NCBI RefSeq assembly: GCF_001605725.1
Contig: NZ_CP011530.1
Span: 1,798,001 to 1,862,000, forward strand
Direction of reading: 5' to 3'
DNA: 64,000 nt
Source: Mycobacteroides immunogenum
GTDB taxonomy: Bacteria > Actinomycetota > Actinomycetes > Mycobacteriales > Mycobacteriaceae
Shown here one piece after another: positions 34,866-43,686 of the stretch. Each line of letters begins with the position of its first letter. The stretch's first letter is position 1. The notes under the pieces are model-generated. The model was not told the DNA's origin. It saw nothing but the letters and a program-made list of their open reading frames with translations, and did no database searches. A program made the translations under genes and the position numbers.

Positions 34866-35271
34866 GGCGATCTACCTCAACCTGAAATCACGCCCCGGCT
34901 TGTCCGGGGTCCCAATGTTCGAGTCCGGCGGCAAACCGGGCCCATCCATCGAGGGTAGTAGCCGATTGCCCATCTGGTGGTAAGCGTGTGGCCGTGGCGG
35001 CCACCGCGAGGCGCTGGGCCCGGGTAGGGGCGCAGTACAGACCCATCGCCTTTGGTATTTGCTGAAGAGTCCGGATCTGACGGCGCGGTGGCGTTCTTGG
35101 GGCGCTGAACCGCCTGTAAGTCCCCTGCGCGGCGGCATTTCATGCCGCTCCGGCGATGCGTTCACTCCTGGCTTGAATCGGTGCGGCCATCAACGTATGT
35201 CCATCAAATTATGTGTCCGAACTGCCCAGTTTCGGGTGAGCAGTGTCACAGGCCGCTCACAGGCTGCGGCG
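34866..35271. other. intergenic region between smtB and the 22-gene operon promoter
   Basis: About 400 bases without a convincing gene. Two small hairpins are visible: CCCCGG 34893-34898 with CCGGGG 34904-34909, and GCGGCAT 35132-35138 with ATGCCGC 35142-35148. The smtB promoter must lie in the left part, but I could not settle on one. Open frames here have no codon pattern or ribosome site worth reporting. Confidence 0.5.
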
Positions 35272-35300
35272 TTGACACCCGACGCAGTGGTCTCTACGTT
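35272..35300 (+). promoter_or_regulatory. near-consensus promoter of the 22-gene operon
   Basis: TTGACA at 35272-35277 and TACGTT (TANNNT) at 35295-35300 are separated by exactly 17 bases, which is a textbook SigA-type promoter and unusually strong for this window. Transcription should start near 35307, inside the adjoining Fur-family palindrome, so a bound repressor would block it. Confidence 0.75.
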
Positions 35301-35301
35301 A

Positions 35302-35322
35302 TGAAAACGATAATCATTATCA
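35302..35322 (+). promoter_or_regulatory. Fur-family operator, probable Zur box
   Basis: A 21-bp imperfect palindrome with core GATAATCATTATC (35309-35321); only two symmetric pairs and the centre fail to match. The rightmost 19 bases fit the classical Fur box at 17 positions. It overlaps the predicted transcription start. The nearest Fur-family gene is zur, 0.8 kb away, so zinc-dependent repression is the best reading; iron control by another Fur protein is possible. It does not look like an IdeR box. Confidence 0.7.
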
Positions 35323-35357
35323 ACTAAGACTTTGATGCCTACCCGAGGATGATCGTG

Positions 35358-36440
35358 ATGGCCACCTTTGCTACCGACACCAATGAGCTGAAGAACACCG
35401 AGGGAGAAGGCCGGCCGGGCTGGTTCGTCAGCAGACGCGTCGACATCCTCTTCGTCTTCGGGCTGGGTGCACTGTTGTCGGCGGTGCTCTTCGCGGCCGA
35501 CGGCCACAAGGGGGTCTTCCTCGTCGGAGCGGTCGCCTTCTCACTGCTCTCTGACCTGCCGCATGTGCTGACGACCTCGGCGCGGGTGTGGATGGACCCC
35601 CGCGAGCGGTCGCGGTACTGGTCGCACTACGTGATCAGCTTCATCGTGGTCGGCGCGATCGTCGGCACCCTGTGGTTCGGCGGCTGGCTGGTGCCGCTGC
35701 TGGCCGTCTGGGCCTACTGGCAGGTGTTCCACGTTCTCAAACAGCACTTCGGCATCATCAACATCTACGCAGCGAAGAACGGTTACAAGGGCCCGCGAAA
35801 CCGGATCAAGTACGCCTTGTACGGCGTCTGCCTGGCTCCGGTGCTGTTCCGGGCCAGCCATGGGCTCAACTTCTCCGACTATGAGGTCTTCGGTCACCGG
35901 CTGCCCTTCTCGAACCTGAGCGTGCCGGTGCCACCTATTCCCGATTTCCTGGTGATCGGCGGATTTGTTTGTGCCGCAGTCCTGTTGGGTGCCGCAGTAT
36001 GGGAGCAGATCCAACTCAAGCGGGCCGGGCAACGGACCCTGCCGGCCATGGCCGTCGCCACCTTTGTGATCGCGGCACTGTCCTACAACCTGTCCTACCT
36101 ACTGGTTTCGGATCTGTTCGCGCTGATCCTCATCGCCACGACCACGCACAGCCTGCAATACCACCTGATCAACTGGACGCGGAACAACACGCGGTTCGCA
36201 CGCTCGCAGGATCCGGACGAGAAGAAGCTGCTGCTGGCACGGCTGTCGACCCGCAAGGCGTTGCCGCTGTACATCGCCTTCCTGGGCGGCCTGGGCATCC
36301 TTGCTGGACAGCTCGACACGGTGATCTTCGCGGTACCGCTGACGTTCGTGCTGCACCACTTCTACATGGATGGGGCGCTCTGGAAGAGCAAGGGCAATCC
36401 GGAGCTGGCACATGACTTGGGAATCGTCCGTGCTGGATAG
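35358..36440 (+). CDS. polytopic membrane protein with paired histidine motifs (cluster gene 1)
   Basis: A 360-residue membrane protein with about eight helices, first of the 22-gene operon. I choose ATG 35358 because GAGGATGA lies at good spacing; ATG 35349 would sit directly on that ribosome site. His residues occur in pairs near membrane edges: LPH (69), SHY (90), H125xxxxH130 in FHVLKQHFG, H264xxxxH269 in HSLQYH and HHFYMDGALWK (333-334). This resembles di-iron membrane oxidases without matching the canonical desaturase or hydroxylase boxes. Possible oxidase or metal transporter; I do not recognise the family. Confidence 0.75.
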   Translation: MATFATDTNELKNTEGEGRPGWFVSRRVDILFVFGLGALLSAVLFAADGHKGVFLVGAVAFSLLSDLPHVLTTSARVWMDPRERSRYWSHYVISFIVVGAIVGTLWFGGWLVPLLAVWAYWQVFHVLKQHFGIINIYAAKNGYKGPRNRIKYALYGVCLAPVLFRASHGLNFSDYEVFGHRLPFSNLSVPVPPIPDFLVIGGFVCAAVLLGAAVWEQIQLKRAGQRTLPAMAVATFVIAALSYNLSYLLVSDLFALILIATTTHSLQYHLINWTRNNTRFARSQDPDEKKLLLARLSTRKALPLYIAFLGGLGILAGQLDTVIFAVPLTFVLHHFYMDGALWKSKGNPELAHDLGIVRAG

Positions 36441-37608
36441 GGGATTGATCGAGCCACCGACCCGGCAGCGGCAGGGGCGCGCGCCGGTGTCGGTGCGCCG
36501 CGTCGCGTCCCACCGCGATGCCAAGCACTTCATCGCGATGCCCTGGCGTATCTACGGCGACGACCCCCAGTGGCGCCCGATGCTGCGCCGGGTCATGCGG
36601 GCCAAGATGAACTCCAAGCACAACCCCCTGCACGGGGAGGTGCAGATCGAGAACTTCGTCGCCTACCGGGGTGACACTCCCGTGGGACGTATCTCCGCGG
36701 CAATCGATTCCGCCTATGTGCGGCGCTACGGCGAATGCGCGTTCTTCGGATTCTTTGAAAGCGAGAACGACGAGGCGACCGCGGCTGCTCTGTTGGGAAC
36801 CGCCGAACAATGGGCGGGGCGCCGGGGTATCACCAAGATGATCGGCCCGTTCAGCTACACCTCCCGGGAGGAAGTAGGCCTGCTGATCTCCGGATACGAC
36901 AGGCCGCCGGCCCTCATGCAGCCGTACAACCCCCGGTACTACCCGGGCTTGGTCGAGTCGTCCGGGTATCGCAAGAAATTCGATACCGCTTCTTACCGTT
37001 GGCATGTCGACGGCAGCCGAGATGTCCGTCAGCGCCTGGTGCGCCGCGCCGACGCTGTAATGCGCGACCAGGGCGTGACGGTGCGTTCGGTGCGGATGCG
37101 CGACTACGCCGACGAACTGGAAATGCTGCGCGGCCTGTACAACGATTCCTTCGCCCACCATCCCGAGAACGTTCCGCTGAGCCGTGAGGTGTTCTCCGGT
37201 ATGGCAGCGGAAATGCGGCCGCTGATCGACCCGAACATCGTGCGTATCGTCGAATCCGAAGGAATGCCAGTCGGATTCCTGCTGATGCTGCCGGACGTCA
37301 ACGAGATCGCCGGACGGTCCGGCCGGCTCACCCCGGCGCTGCTGGCTCGGCTCGCGGCTCGCCGCGACGGGCGCATCCGGGGAATCGACACCGCCGTCGT
37401 GGTGCTCATCGGTGCGGCGCAAACCCAATTCGGTGCGGGCATCGGCAGGGTGCTGGCGGGCGAGATCGTCCGGACGATCACCGGCAGCGGCTACTCCTCG
37501 GTCGCCACCACCTGGGTGCACGAGGACAACGTATGGTCGAATTCGCTGACCTCCCAGATGAAGACGGACCCCGAGAAGATTCACCGGGTCTACCAGAAGG
37601 CCCTCTGA
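36412..37608 (+). CDS. GNAT-like acyltransferase family protein (398 aa, cluster gene 2)
   Basis: A 398-residue protein with GNAT-fold features similar to the YghO-like group: an N-terminal block (VRRVASHRDAKHFIAMPWRIYGDDPQWRP), then VAYRGDTPVGRISAAID, GFFESENDEATAAALLGTAEQW and IGPFSYTSREEVGLLISGYD, and a C-terminal half with VGFLLMLPDVNE. The ATG at 36412 overlaps gene 1 by 29 bases; a GTG at 36430 is also possible. In this cluster it could acylate an amine such as 1,3-diaminopropane. Substrate is inference. Confidence 0.7.
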   Translation: MTWESSVLDRGLIEPPTRQRQGRAPVSVRRVASHRDAKHFIAMPWRIYGDDPQWRPMLRRVMRAKMNSKHNPLHGEVQIENFVAYRGDTPVGRISAAIDSAYVRRYGECAFFGFFESENDEATAAALLGTAEQWAGRRGITKMIGPFSYTSREEVGLLISGYDRPPALMQPYNPRYYPGLVESSGYRKKFDTASYRWHVDGSRDVRQRLVRRADAVMRDQGVTVRSVRMRDYADELEMLRGLYNDSFAHHPENVPLSREVFSGMAAEMRPLIDPNIVRIVESEGMPVGFLLMLPDVNEIAGRSGRLTPALLARLAARRDGRIRGIDTAVVVLIGAAQTQFGAGIGRVLAGEIVRTITGSGYSSVATTWVHEDNVWSNSLTSQMKTDPEKIHRVYQKAL

Positions 37609-38588
37609 TGGGTAGCCGGACATTGGTCACCGGGGCCTCCGGGTACCTGGGATCCACTCTGGTGGCATCGCTGGTGCGGGCGGGTGAGCGGGTCGCCATC
37701 GTGCAGCACCCGAACGATCCCGCCACGCTTCCCGGCGAGCTGCGCCCGCATGTGCAGACGGTCTACGCGGATATCACCGACGCGCGCGGTGTCGATGAGG
37801 CGATGCGGGACGTTTCTCACGTGTATCACCTTGCCGGCATTGCCTCACCGAATTCTCGCCTTGGGCACATGATTTGGCAGACGAATGTGTTGGGCACCTA
37901 TCATGTGGCGCGCGCCGCGCTGCACCACGGTGTACAGCGCGTGGTGCACGTGTCATCCACCGCCGCCATCGGATACCCGCCCAATGGGGTGGTCGCGGAC
38001 GAGGACTTCGATCCACGGGATTCGGTGCTGGACAACGTGTACTCGGCGACCAAGCGTGCGGGCGAGCGGCTGATGCTGGACTTCGTCGAACGCGGCCTCG
38101 ACGTGGTAGTCGTCAATCCGTCCGCCGTGTTCGCACCCGGCTCCGGGCCCGCCCGGTCATGGCAGGGGCTGTTGGTCGCGGCACGCAAGGGTCTGCTGCG
38201 CGTGGTCCCTCCCGGTGGCACGGCGGTGTGCTCGGCGCGAGACTTCTCCGCCGGGATCACCGCGGCGATGGCCAAGGGGGACAACGGGCGCCGGTACATC
38301 CTGAGCACCGCCAATCTGTCCTACCGGCAGATCGGGGAGCTGCTGGTAGCCGCGGTGGGGCGCGATCACCCGGTGCGCTCGGCCCCCATGGGGGTGTTCC
38401 GGACGGCGGGCCGGGGTAACCGGCTGCTGCGGGACATCGCCGGACGCTTTGATCCCGATGATGTGCTGGCCGTCGAGAACGTCGAATTGATGGCCCGCGA
38501 GGTGTACTACACGCCCGAAAGGGCGGTGCGAGAACTGGGAATTCCCAAGGTCTCTACCCACGAATTGATAGCGGAGTTCGTACGATGA
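37608..38588 (+). CDS. NAD(P)-dependent epimerase/dehydratase-type oxidoreductase (cluster gene 3)
   Basis: A 326-residue extended short-chain dehydrogenase. TGASGYLGSTL is the dinucleotide-binding loop, VYHLAGIAS and VHVSSTAAIGYPP are core strands, and YSATK holds the catalytic Tyr and Lys. It resembles 3-beta-hydroxysteroid dehydrogenase/dihydroflavonol reductase-like enzymes. ATG shares a base with the previous stop (TGATG). Likely reduces or oxidises an intermediate of the cluster product. Confidence 0.85.
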   Translation: MGSRTLVTGASGYLGSTLVASLVRAGERVAIVQHPNDPATLPGELRPHVQTVYADITDARGVDEAMRDVSHVYHLAGIASPNSRLGHMIWQTNVLGTYHVARAALHHGVQRVVHVSSTAAIGYPPNGVVADEDFDPRDSVLDNVYSATKRAGERLMLDFVERGLDVVVVNPSAVFAPGSGPARSWQGLLVAARKGLLRVVPPGGTAVCSARDFSAGITAAMAKGDNGRRYILSTANLSYRQIGELLVAAVGRDHPVRSAPMGVFRTAGRGNRLLRDIAGRFDPDDVLAVENVELMAREVYYTPERAVRELGIPKVSTHELIAEFVR

Positions 38589-39643
38589 CGGTCGAGTCGC
38601 GGCAGGTGCAGGCCGGCTCCAAGGAAGCCCTCGGCATATCGATGGCCGATGCGCGCTCACTGGTATCCGATCTGACTGAGCGCCGCCAATGGATCTACTG
38701 GCTGGACCTCGCCGCGTGCTTGACGGTCGGGTACACGGCCTTCCTGCTGTGCCCGGCCCAGAACCTGCTCTCGCTGCCGGCGGTGGCGTGCATTGTGGTG
38801 GCCGTGTTCGCGTTCTATCGTGCGGTGTTGTTCGTCCATGAGCTGGTGCATGCCGAAGACGACCTGCGGTGGTTCTCGGTGGTGTGGCACGTGCTGTGTG
38901 GAATACCTTTCTTGGCACCGAAATTCACCTTCGAGTTCCATCACGAACACCATGCCTCGCGCACCTACGGCACCGCGGAGGACGGCGAGTACGTCACCTA
39001 TGCCAGCGAGCCGCGCTGGCGCATCATCATGTTGCCGTTCACCGCTTTGGGCGGGCCCTTGGCCTTCGTCTTCCGGTTCTTGGTGTTGGCGCCGCTGAGC
39101 TGGCTGATACCTGCCCTCCGCCCCGTGGTGCTGACGCGGGCCTCCTCGCTGATGATCGACGCCGATTTCGAGCGCCCGCTGCCGCCCGAGGGCACTCCGC
39201 GGTCTTGGCTGGTGCAGGAATTCGCTTGCTTCGCCTACACATCGGCGCTGCTGGTGCTGCTACTGCTGGGTTTCTACTCGCCCTACCGGCTGGTGGAGGC
39301 CTATGCGGTGATTGCCCTGGCGCTGTTCGTGAACTGGCTGCGGGTGCTGGTGGCCCACCGGTACGAGGGTAAGAGCGAGCGGATGACCTTCCCGGAGCAG
39401 GTTCTCGATTCGATCGATCACCCGTCGGTGCCCGTGTTGGGCTCGCTGTGGGCGCCGGTCGGTTTGCGTTTCCATGCGGTGCACCACTTCTTCCCGCAGT
39501 TGCCTTACCACCAGCTGGGCGAGGCGCGCCGCCGGCTCATGGCGGCGATCCCGCCCGACGCCGGGTACTGGTCCACCGAAGACCGTTCACTCGCCTCATC
39601 GTTGCGGCGGCTACTTGCCCACCCGCGAAAGGAGGCGCTATGA
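38585..39643 (+). CDS. membrane fatty acid desaturase/hydroxylase (cluster gene 4)
   Basis: A 352-residue integral membrane di-iron enzyme with the three His boxes of the desaturase superfamily: HELVHAE (85-89), HHEHHA (119-123) and HAVHHFFPQLPYH (about 297-309), between pairs of hydrophobic helices. It should desaturate or hydroxylate an acyl chain, probably one bound to the ACP or AMP-ligase system of the same operon. Overlaps both neighbours by ATGA. Confidence 0.88.
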   Translation: MTVESRQVQAGSKEALGISMADARSLVSDLTERRQWIYWLDLAACLTVGYTAFLLCPAQNLLSLPAVACIVVAVFAFYRAVLFVHELVHAEDDLRWFSVVWHVLCGIPFLAPKFTFEFHHEHHASRTYGTAEDGEYVTYASEPRWRIIMLPFTALGGPLAFVFRFLVLAPLSWLIPALRPVVLTRASSLMIDADFERPLPPEGTPRSWLVQEFACFAYTSALLVLLLLGFYSPYRLVEAYAVIALALFVNWLRVLVAHRYEGKSERMTFPEQVLDSIDHPSVPVLGSLWAPVGLRFHAVHHFFPQLPYHQLGEARRRLMAAIPPDAGYWSTEDRSLASSLRRLLAHPRKEAL

Positions 39644-40962
39644 CCACGAGTCAATTCACGCCCGTTGCAAGAGAATCCGGAGCCGCGACGTACTCGCGGC
39701 GACTGCCGATACGGCCCGTCGAGGCCCGGGGTGCCAGGGTGCGTGCCGACGACGGCCGCTGGTATGTCGACTGCCTGGCCGCGGCCGGCGCCATGTCGCT
39801 GGGCTGGAACCATCCGGTGGTCACCGAAGCCGTCATGAAGACGGTCTCTTCCGGGGAGCCATTGCTGTCCCTGGACTTCCACACGCCCGCCCGGGACCGG
39901 TTTGTCGAGGAGTTGCTGTCCATTCTGCCGGTGCGGTTGGCCGCCGACGCCAGCATTCATTTGTGCTCGCCCAGCGGAGCGAGCGCGGTCGAAGCCGCGC
40001 TGATGCTTGCCGAGATCGCCACCGGTGGCCGTGAACACATTGGCGTGCAGGGTGGTTTCCACGGATGCACCCGTGCGGCACGTGCCGCGAGCTCCGGCGG
40101 TGGTCTGCGGCGGCAACCGGTGGTGCTGTCGCCACAGGCGAGTTTCCTGCCGTACCCGCAGGAGTACCGCAGCCCCTTCGGGGTGGGCGGCGAGCACGGT
40201 ATCGAGCTGGCCATCGCCGCGGCCGAGGCGATCACCCGCCCGCATAGTGGCGTGACGTCACCGGCGTCGCTGATCGCCGAGTTCGTGCTGGGCGAGGGCG
40301 GCGTGATTCCGGCCCCGGCGCGGTGGGGGCAGGCGTTGCGGCGCACCGCCTCGACGCTCGGCGTGCCGCTGATCGCCGACGAGGTGCAGGCCGGCATGTT
40401 CCGAACCGGCCCGGCATGGGCGTTTCAGCACAGCGGTATCGAACCCGACATGGTGGTGATCTCCAAGGGGCTCGGCTCCGGCATCCCCATCGCGGTCCTG
40501 GTGGTACGCAGGGAATTCGACGTGTGGGAACCGGGAGCGTTCACCGGCACCTTCCGCGGGAACGCGATGGCATTTGCCGCGGCCAGTGCCGTGGTGCGCT
40601 TCGCTCGGGAAAACGGTCTACGCGGTCAGGTGACCGCACGCGGCAAGGTGTTCCTGGATGGCCTGAACACCATCGCGTCCGGGTCGAAGCTGGTGGGTGA
40701 CGTGCGTGGGGTCGGGCTGATGCTGGGGGTGGAGATCGTGGACCCCGACCTGCCGTGGCCGGATGACGCCGCCGCGCCGGCGCCCGACCTGGCCGCCCGC
40801 ATCCAACAGGCCTGCCTGCAGCACGGGCTCATCGTCGAGACCGGCGGCCAGTACGGGAACGTGGTGCGGTTCCTGCCGCCGCTGACCATCGAAGAGTCCG
40901 ATATCGCCGCGGCGCTGAACGCGTTTGACGCCGCACTGGGCGCGGTGGAGCGCACGCGGTGA
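39640..40962 (+). CDS. diaminobutyrate-2-oxoglutarate aminotransferase-like (cluster gene 5)
   Basis: A 440-residue class-III PLP aminotransferase similar to EctB/RhbA-type enzymes, which make L-2,4-diaminobutyrate from aspartate semialdehyde and glutamate. Lys276 in VVISKGLGSGIP binds PLP; LIADEVQAGMFRTG, SPSGASAVEAAL and GTFRGNAMAFAAA are family blocks. Starts at ATG 39640, preceded by GGAGG. Directly followed by a decarboxylase of the matching type, which strongly supports the diaminobutyrate assignment over other omega-aminotransferases. Confidence 0.85.
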   Translation: MTTSQFTPVARESGAATYSRRLPIRPVEARGARVRADDGRWYVDCLAAAGAMSLGWNHPVVTEAVMKTVSSGEPLLSLDFHTPARDRFVEELLSILPVRLAADASIHLCSPSGASAVEAALMLAEIATGGREHIGVQGGFHGCTRAARAASSGGGLRRQPVVLSPQASFLPYPQEYRSPFGVGGEHGIELAIAAAEAITRPHSGVTSPASLIAEFVLGEGGVIPAPARWGQALRRTASTLGVPLIADEVQAGMFRTGPAWAFQHSGIEPDMVVISKGLGSGIPIAVLVVRREFDVWEPGAFTGTFRGNAMAFAAASAVVRFARENGLRGQVTARGKVFLDGLNTIASGSKLVGDVRGVGLMLGVEIVDPDLPWPDDAAAPAPDLAARIQQACLQHGLIVETGGQYGNVVRFLPPLTIEESDIAAALNAFDAALGAVERTR

Positions 40963-42464
40963 CGGCCCACCAGAGTCCCTTCGTGAGTGACTTTCTCACG
41001 GGGGACAGTGAAAACACGTACCGCGAAGCCATCGCGCTGGCGGCCGAGCGGACAAGCGCCGCGCTGGGTGGTGCCACCCGGCCCGGGCTGGTCGACGGAT
41101 ATGCCGCGCTGAAGAACGACGCGGGGCGGCTGGATCTGGACAGCCCCGACGGGGTGGGATTGAGCCGGGCGCTGGATGAGGCCGCCGGGCTGTTGGCCGA
41201 GAAATCCGTCGTGGTCACCCATCCCGCGTACCTGGCACACCTGCATTGCCCGCCCGCGTTGCCGTCGCTGGCCGCCGAGGTGCTCATCAGTGCGTTCAAC
41301 CAGTCGATGGATTCTTTCGACCAGGCGCCCGCCGCCACCGCCATAGAGCAGCAGGTGGTGGAATACCTTTGCGCCAGAATGGGATATGGCCGCGAGGCGG
41401 ACGGTACCTTTACCAGCGGAGGCACCCAGTCGAATCTGCAGGCTCTGCTGCTGGCCCGGGACCTGTTCGCGCGCCGCTCCGGATGGGACATCGCGGCACG
41501 GGGACTTCCGCCCGAGGCCGGCGCGTGGCGCGTGTTGTGCACTCGGCAGACACACTTCTCGGTACGGCAGGCCCTGCGGCTGCTCGGGCTGGGCACCTCG
41601 GCGGTCATCGAGGTACCCACCGACGATGCCGGACGGCTGCGGTCCGATGCCCTCCCGGCGATCCTCGAGGAGGCAGAGCGCGCGGGCACGCCGGTGTTCG
41701 CCTTGGTACTCACCGCCGGGACAACAGATTTCGGGGCGATAGATCCACTGGAGGCATCCATCGAGATCGCTCACGCGCACGGGATCTGGGTCCATGTCGA
41801 TGCCTGCGCGGGTGGCTGCCTGATCTTCAGCGAGCAGTATCGGCACCTGCTGCGCGGTATCGAACATGCCGACTCGGTCGCCCTCGACTTCCATAAGCTG
41901 CTGTTCCAGGCCATCAGCTGCAGTGCGCTGTTGGTGCGCAACCGGGAGAGCTTCGAAGTGCTTGCCGCGCATGCCGATTACCTCAATCCCGCCAGCGATG
42001 AGGAGCACGATGTGCTCAACCTGGTGGGCAAATCGCTGCAGACCACCCGCCGTTTCGATGCGCTCAAGGTGCTGGTCACGCTGCGGGCCGTGGGTCAGCG
42101 CCACGTCGCGGCGATGATCGATGCCACCTGTGTGGCTGCCTCGGCGGCGGCGCAGGCCGCGGCCGAGCATCAGGACCTGGAGTTGGCGGCGCCGGTATGC
42201 ACCAACACCGTGGTGCTGCGCTGGCGGCGCACGGACCTGCCGTCCGGGGTGCGTGACGATATCAACGACGAGGTACGGGCGGAACTCGCGCACACCGGCC
42301 GGGCGATTGTGGGCCGCTCGAGTGCGGCCGGCGGGCACGCGATCAAGCTCACCTTCGTCAACCCCTTGGTCACGGCCTCGATGGCGGGCGCGATGGTCTC
42401 CGAAATAGCGGCCCACGGCAACCGGGTGTGGCGTGCACGCGCCACGGAGGTCAGCGCGGTATGA
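40959..42464 (+). CDS. L-2,4-diaminobutyrate decarboxylase-like (cluster gene 6)
   Basis: A 501-residue group II PLP decarboxylase. Lys313 in ALDFHK carries PLP; HVDACAGGCLIF and FTSGGTQSNLQALLLARD are signature segments. Enzymes of this type paired with a diaminobutyrate aminotransferase, as in rhizobactin and acinetoferrin clusters, give 1,3-diaminopropane. The usual partners of such siderophores (amine N-hydroxylase, IucA/IucC-type synthetase) are absent here. GTG start overlaps the aminotransferase stop. Decarboxylation of another amino acid is possible but less likely. Confidence 0.85.
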   Translation: MTAHQSPFVSDFLTGDSENTYREAIALAAERTSAALGGATRPGLVDGYAALKNDAGRLDLDSPDGVGLSRALDEAAGLLAEKSVVVTHPAYLAHLHCPPALPSLAAEVLISAFNQSMDSFDQAPAATAIEQQVVEYLCARMGYGREADGTFTSGGTQSNLQALLLARDLFARRSGWDIAARGLPPEAGAWRVLCTRQTHFSVRQALRLLGLGTSAVIEVPTDDAGRLRSDALPAILEEAERAGTPVFALVLTAGTTDFGAIDPLEASIEIAHAHGIWVHVDACAGGCLIFSEQYRHLLRGIEHADSVALDFHKLLFQAISCSALLVRNRESFEVLAAHADYLNPASDEEHDVLNLVGKSLQTTRRFDALKVLVTLRAVGQRHVAAMIDATCVAASAAAQAAAEHQDLELAAPVCTNTVVLRWRRTDLPSGVRDDINDEVRAELAHTGRAIVGRSSAAGGHAIKLTFVNPLVTASMAGAMVSEIAAHGNRVWRARATEVSAV

Positions 42465-43171
42465 GCGATCACCTGGCACGCGTCGAGCGTGTTCCGGCTT
42501 CCGACGCGCGCTTTGGCTGGGCCAAGCACGTCGAGTTCGCGATCTTCGGTCTGGAAAACGACTTCGCCGACGAGGTGGATCTCGCGGCAGGGGAGATGGT
42601 GCATTACCGGCCGTGGGAGCGGTCATCGGAAATCTACGTCGGGTTCTCCGGTGAATCATCCGAGCACCCCGTCGCGGTCCTGCGATCGCTGCGGCACGAT
42701 CCTGAGCTCGGGCTCGACAGCTTCAGCACCCTGCGGGACGCCCGGAACTTTCGGGACGGAAACAAGACCGCACGCAATTACCTGTATCCCCAGTGGGATT
42801 CGTTCTTCGGTGGCGTTGCTCCGGAGCGCGTCGCCGAGCTCGCCACGCAGGGCGTGCGCAAGAAGCACCGCCGCGCCGGGACGATCGAGCAGATCTGGCG
42901 GGAGTTTTTCGGTGGCCTGGCCGCCGAGGGAGTCCAGTTCGTCACGGTGGCGCTGGTGGTGCCGCTCTTCGAGTGGTACCAGCACCTGTTGCCCGACCGG
43001 TTGCATCAGATCGGCGAGGTCCTGCCCAACTACATCGGTGCCGACAGTGTGCCGGCCGTCGTCGACATCAGCGGGTCCTTTGTTCCGGACGCCGCCGATG
43101 CCGTGCGCGACGGCTCCCTGTTGGCCGCCAGCGCCACCCCCTCGTCCCCCAAGAAGGAAAGAGTCCGATGA
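42461..43171 (+). CDS. predicted N-acyltransferase-fold protein (cluster gene 7)
   Basis: A 236-residue soluble protein. The order FAIFGLENDF, EIYVGFSGESSEHPVAVLRSL, LATQGVRKKHRRAGTIEQIWREFF, EGVQFVTVALVVPLFEWYQHLL and NYIGADSVPAVVDI follows the strand-helix plan of GNAT/autoinducer-synthase-like N-acyltransferases, where RKKHRRAG would be the CoA or ACP pyrophosphate loop. I infer transfer of an acyl chain to a cluster amine. No named homologue is recognised. Overlaps both neighbours by four bases. Confidence 0.65.
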   Translation: MSDHLARVERVPASDARFGWAKHVEFAIFGLENDFADEVDLAAGEMVHYRPWERSSEIYVGFSGESSEHPVAVLRSLRHDPELGLDSFSTLRDARNFRDGNKTARNYLYPQWDSFFGGVAPERVAELATQGVRKKHRRAGTIEQIWREFFGGLAAEGVQFVTVALVVPLFEWYQHLLPDRLHQIGEVLPNYIGADSVPAVVDISGSFVPDAADAVRDGSLLAASATPSSPKKERVR

Positions 43172-43686
43172 GATCGATTCACACCGAAGAGCATGTCTTC
43201 CGCAAGGTCAGCGAGATCGACTGTCCTGTAGACAAAGTGTGGGAGCGGGTCACCACCCAAGAGGGCATCAATGACGAGATGGGCCCTTACATGAAGATGA
43301 CCATGCCCAAGCAGTTCCGGGGCAAATCCATCGCCGATGTCTCGCCCGGTACCCGCATCGGTAAGAGCTTCTTGCTGCTGTTCGGTGTGCTGCCCTTCGG
43401 ATTCGACGACATCACCGTGGCGCGGCTGGAGCCCGGCCGGATGTTCCGCGAGGAGTCCCTGATGACGGGCATGCGGGTGTGGGTACACCACCGGACCCTG
43501 GAACCGGTGGCGTCCGAGACGGGCGAAAAGACCAGAGTCACCGACGAGGTCACCCTGGCCCCACAGGCGCCGATGGGCCTGATCCCAGGCTGGGGCACGC
43601 TGCTGAGCAAGATTCTCGCCGCCTTCTTCACACATCGGCACCGGCGCCTCAGCCGTACCCTGTCCGCCGCCGGGGTTCCGCGATGA
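43168..43686 (+). CDS. SRPBCC (START-like) family protein (cluster gene 8)
   Basis: A 172-residue protein with the SRPBCC helix-grip plan: SEIDCPVDKVWERVTTQEGINDEM at the N-terminus, then strands DITVARLEPGRMFREE and TRVTDEVTLAP, ending in a long C-terminal helix (WGTLLSKILAAFFTHRHRRLSRTL). Such proteins form a hydrophobic cavity and bind lipids or polyketides, sometimes as cyclases. In this lipid-like cluster it may carry or shape the acyl product. Starts at ATG 43168, after AAGGAAAG. Confidence 0.78.
   Translation: MRSIHTEEHVFRKVSEIDCPVDKVWERVTTQEGINDEMGPYMKMTMPKQFRGKSIADVSPGTRIGKSFLLLFGVLPFGFDDITVARLEPGRMFREESLMTGMRVWVHHRTLEPVASETGEKTRVTDEVTLAPQAPMGLIPGWGTLLSKILAAFFTHRHRRLSRTLSAAGVPR

Noticed and set aside
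34866..35271. Small genes in the smtB upstream gap
   Set aside because: Several short frames exist on both strands but none has a ribosome site, leaderless promoter or sensible composition.
35302..35322. IdeR iron box
   Set aside because: IdeR sites look like TTAGGTTAGGCTAACCTAA; this palindrome has a GATAATCATTATC core of the Fur/Zur type.
40626..42659. 677-codon open frame on the minus strand opposite the aminotransferase/decarboxylase genes
   Set aside because: High-GC shadow of two well-supported PLP enzymes; its translation is Arg/Gly/His-rich with no domain or signal.
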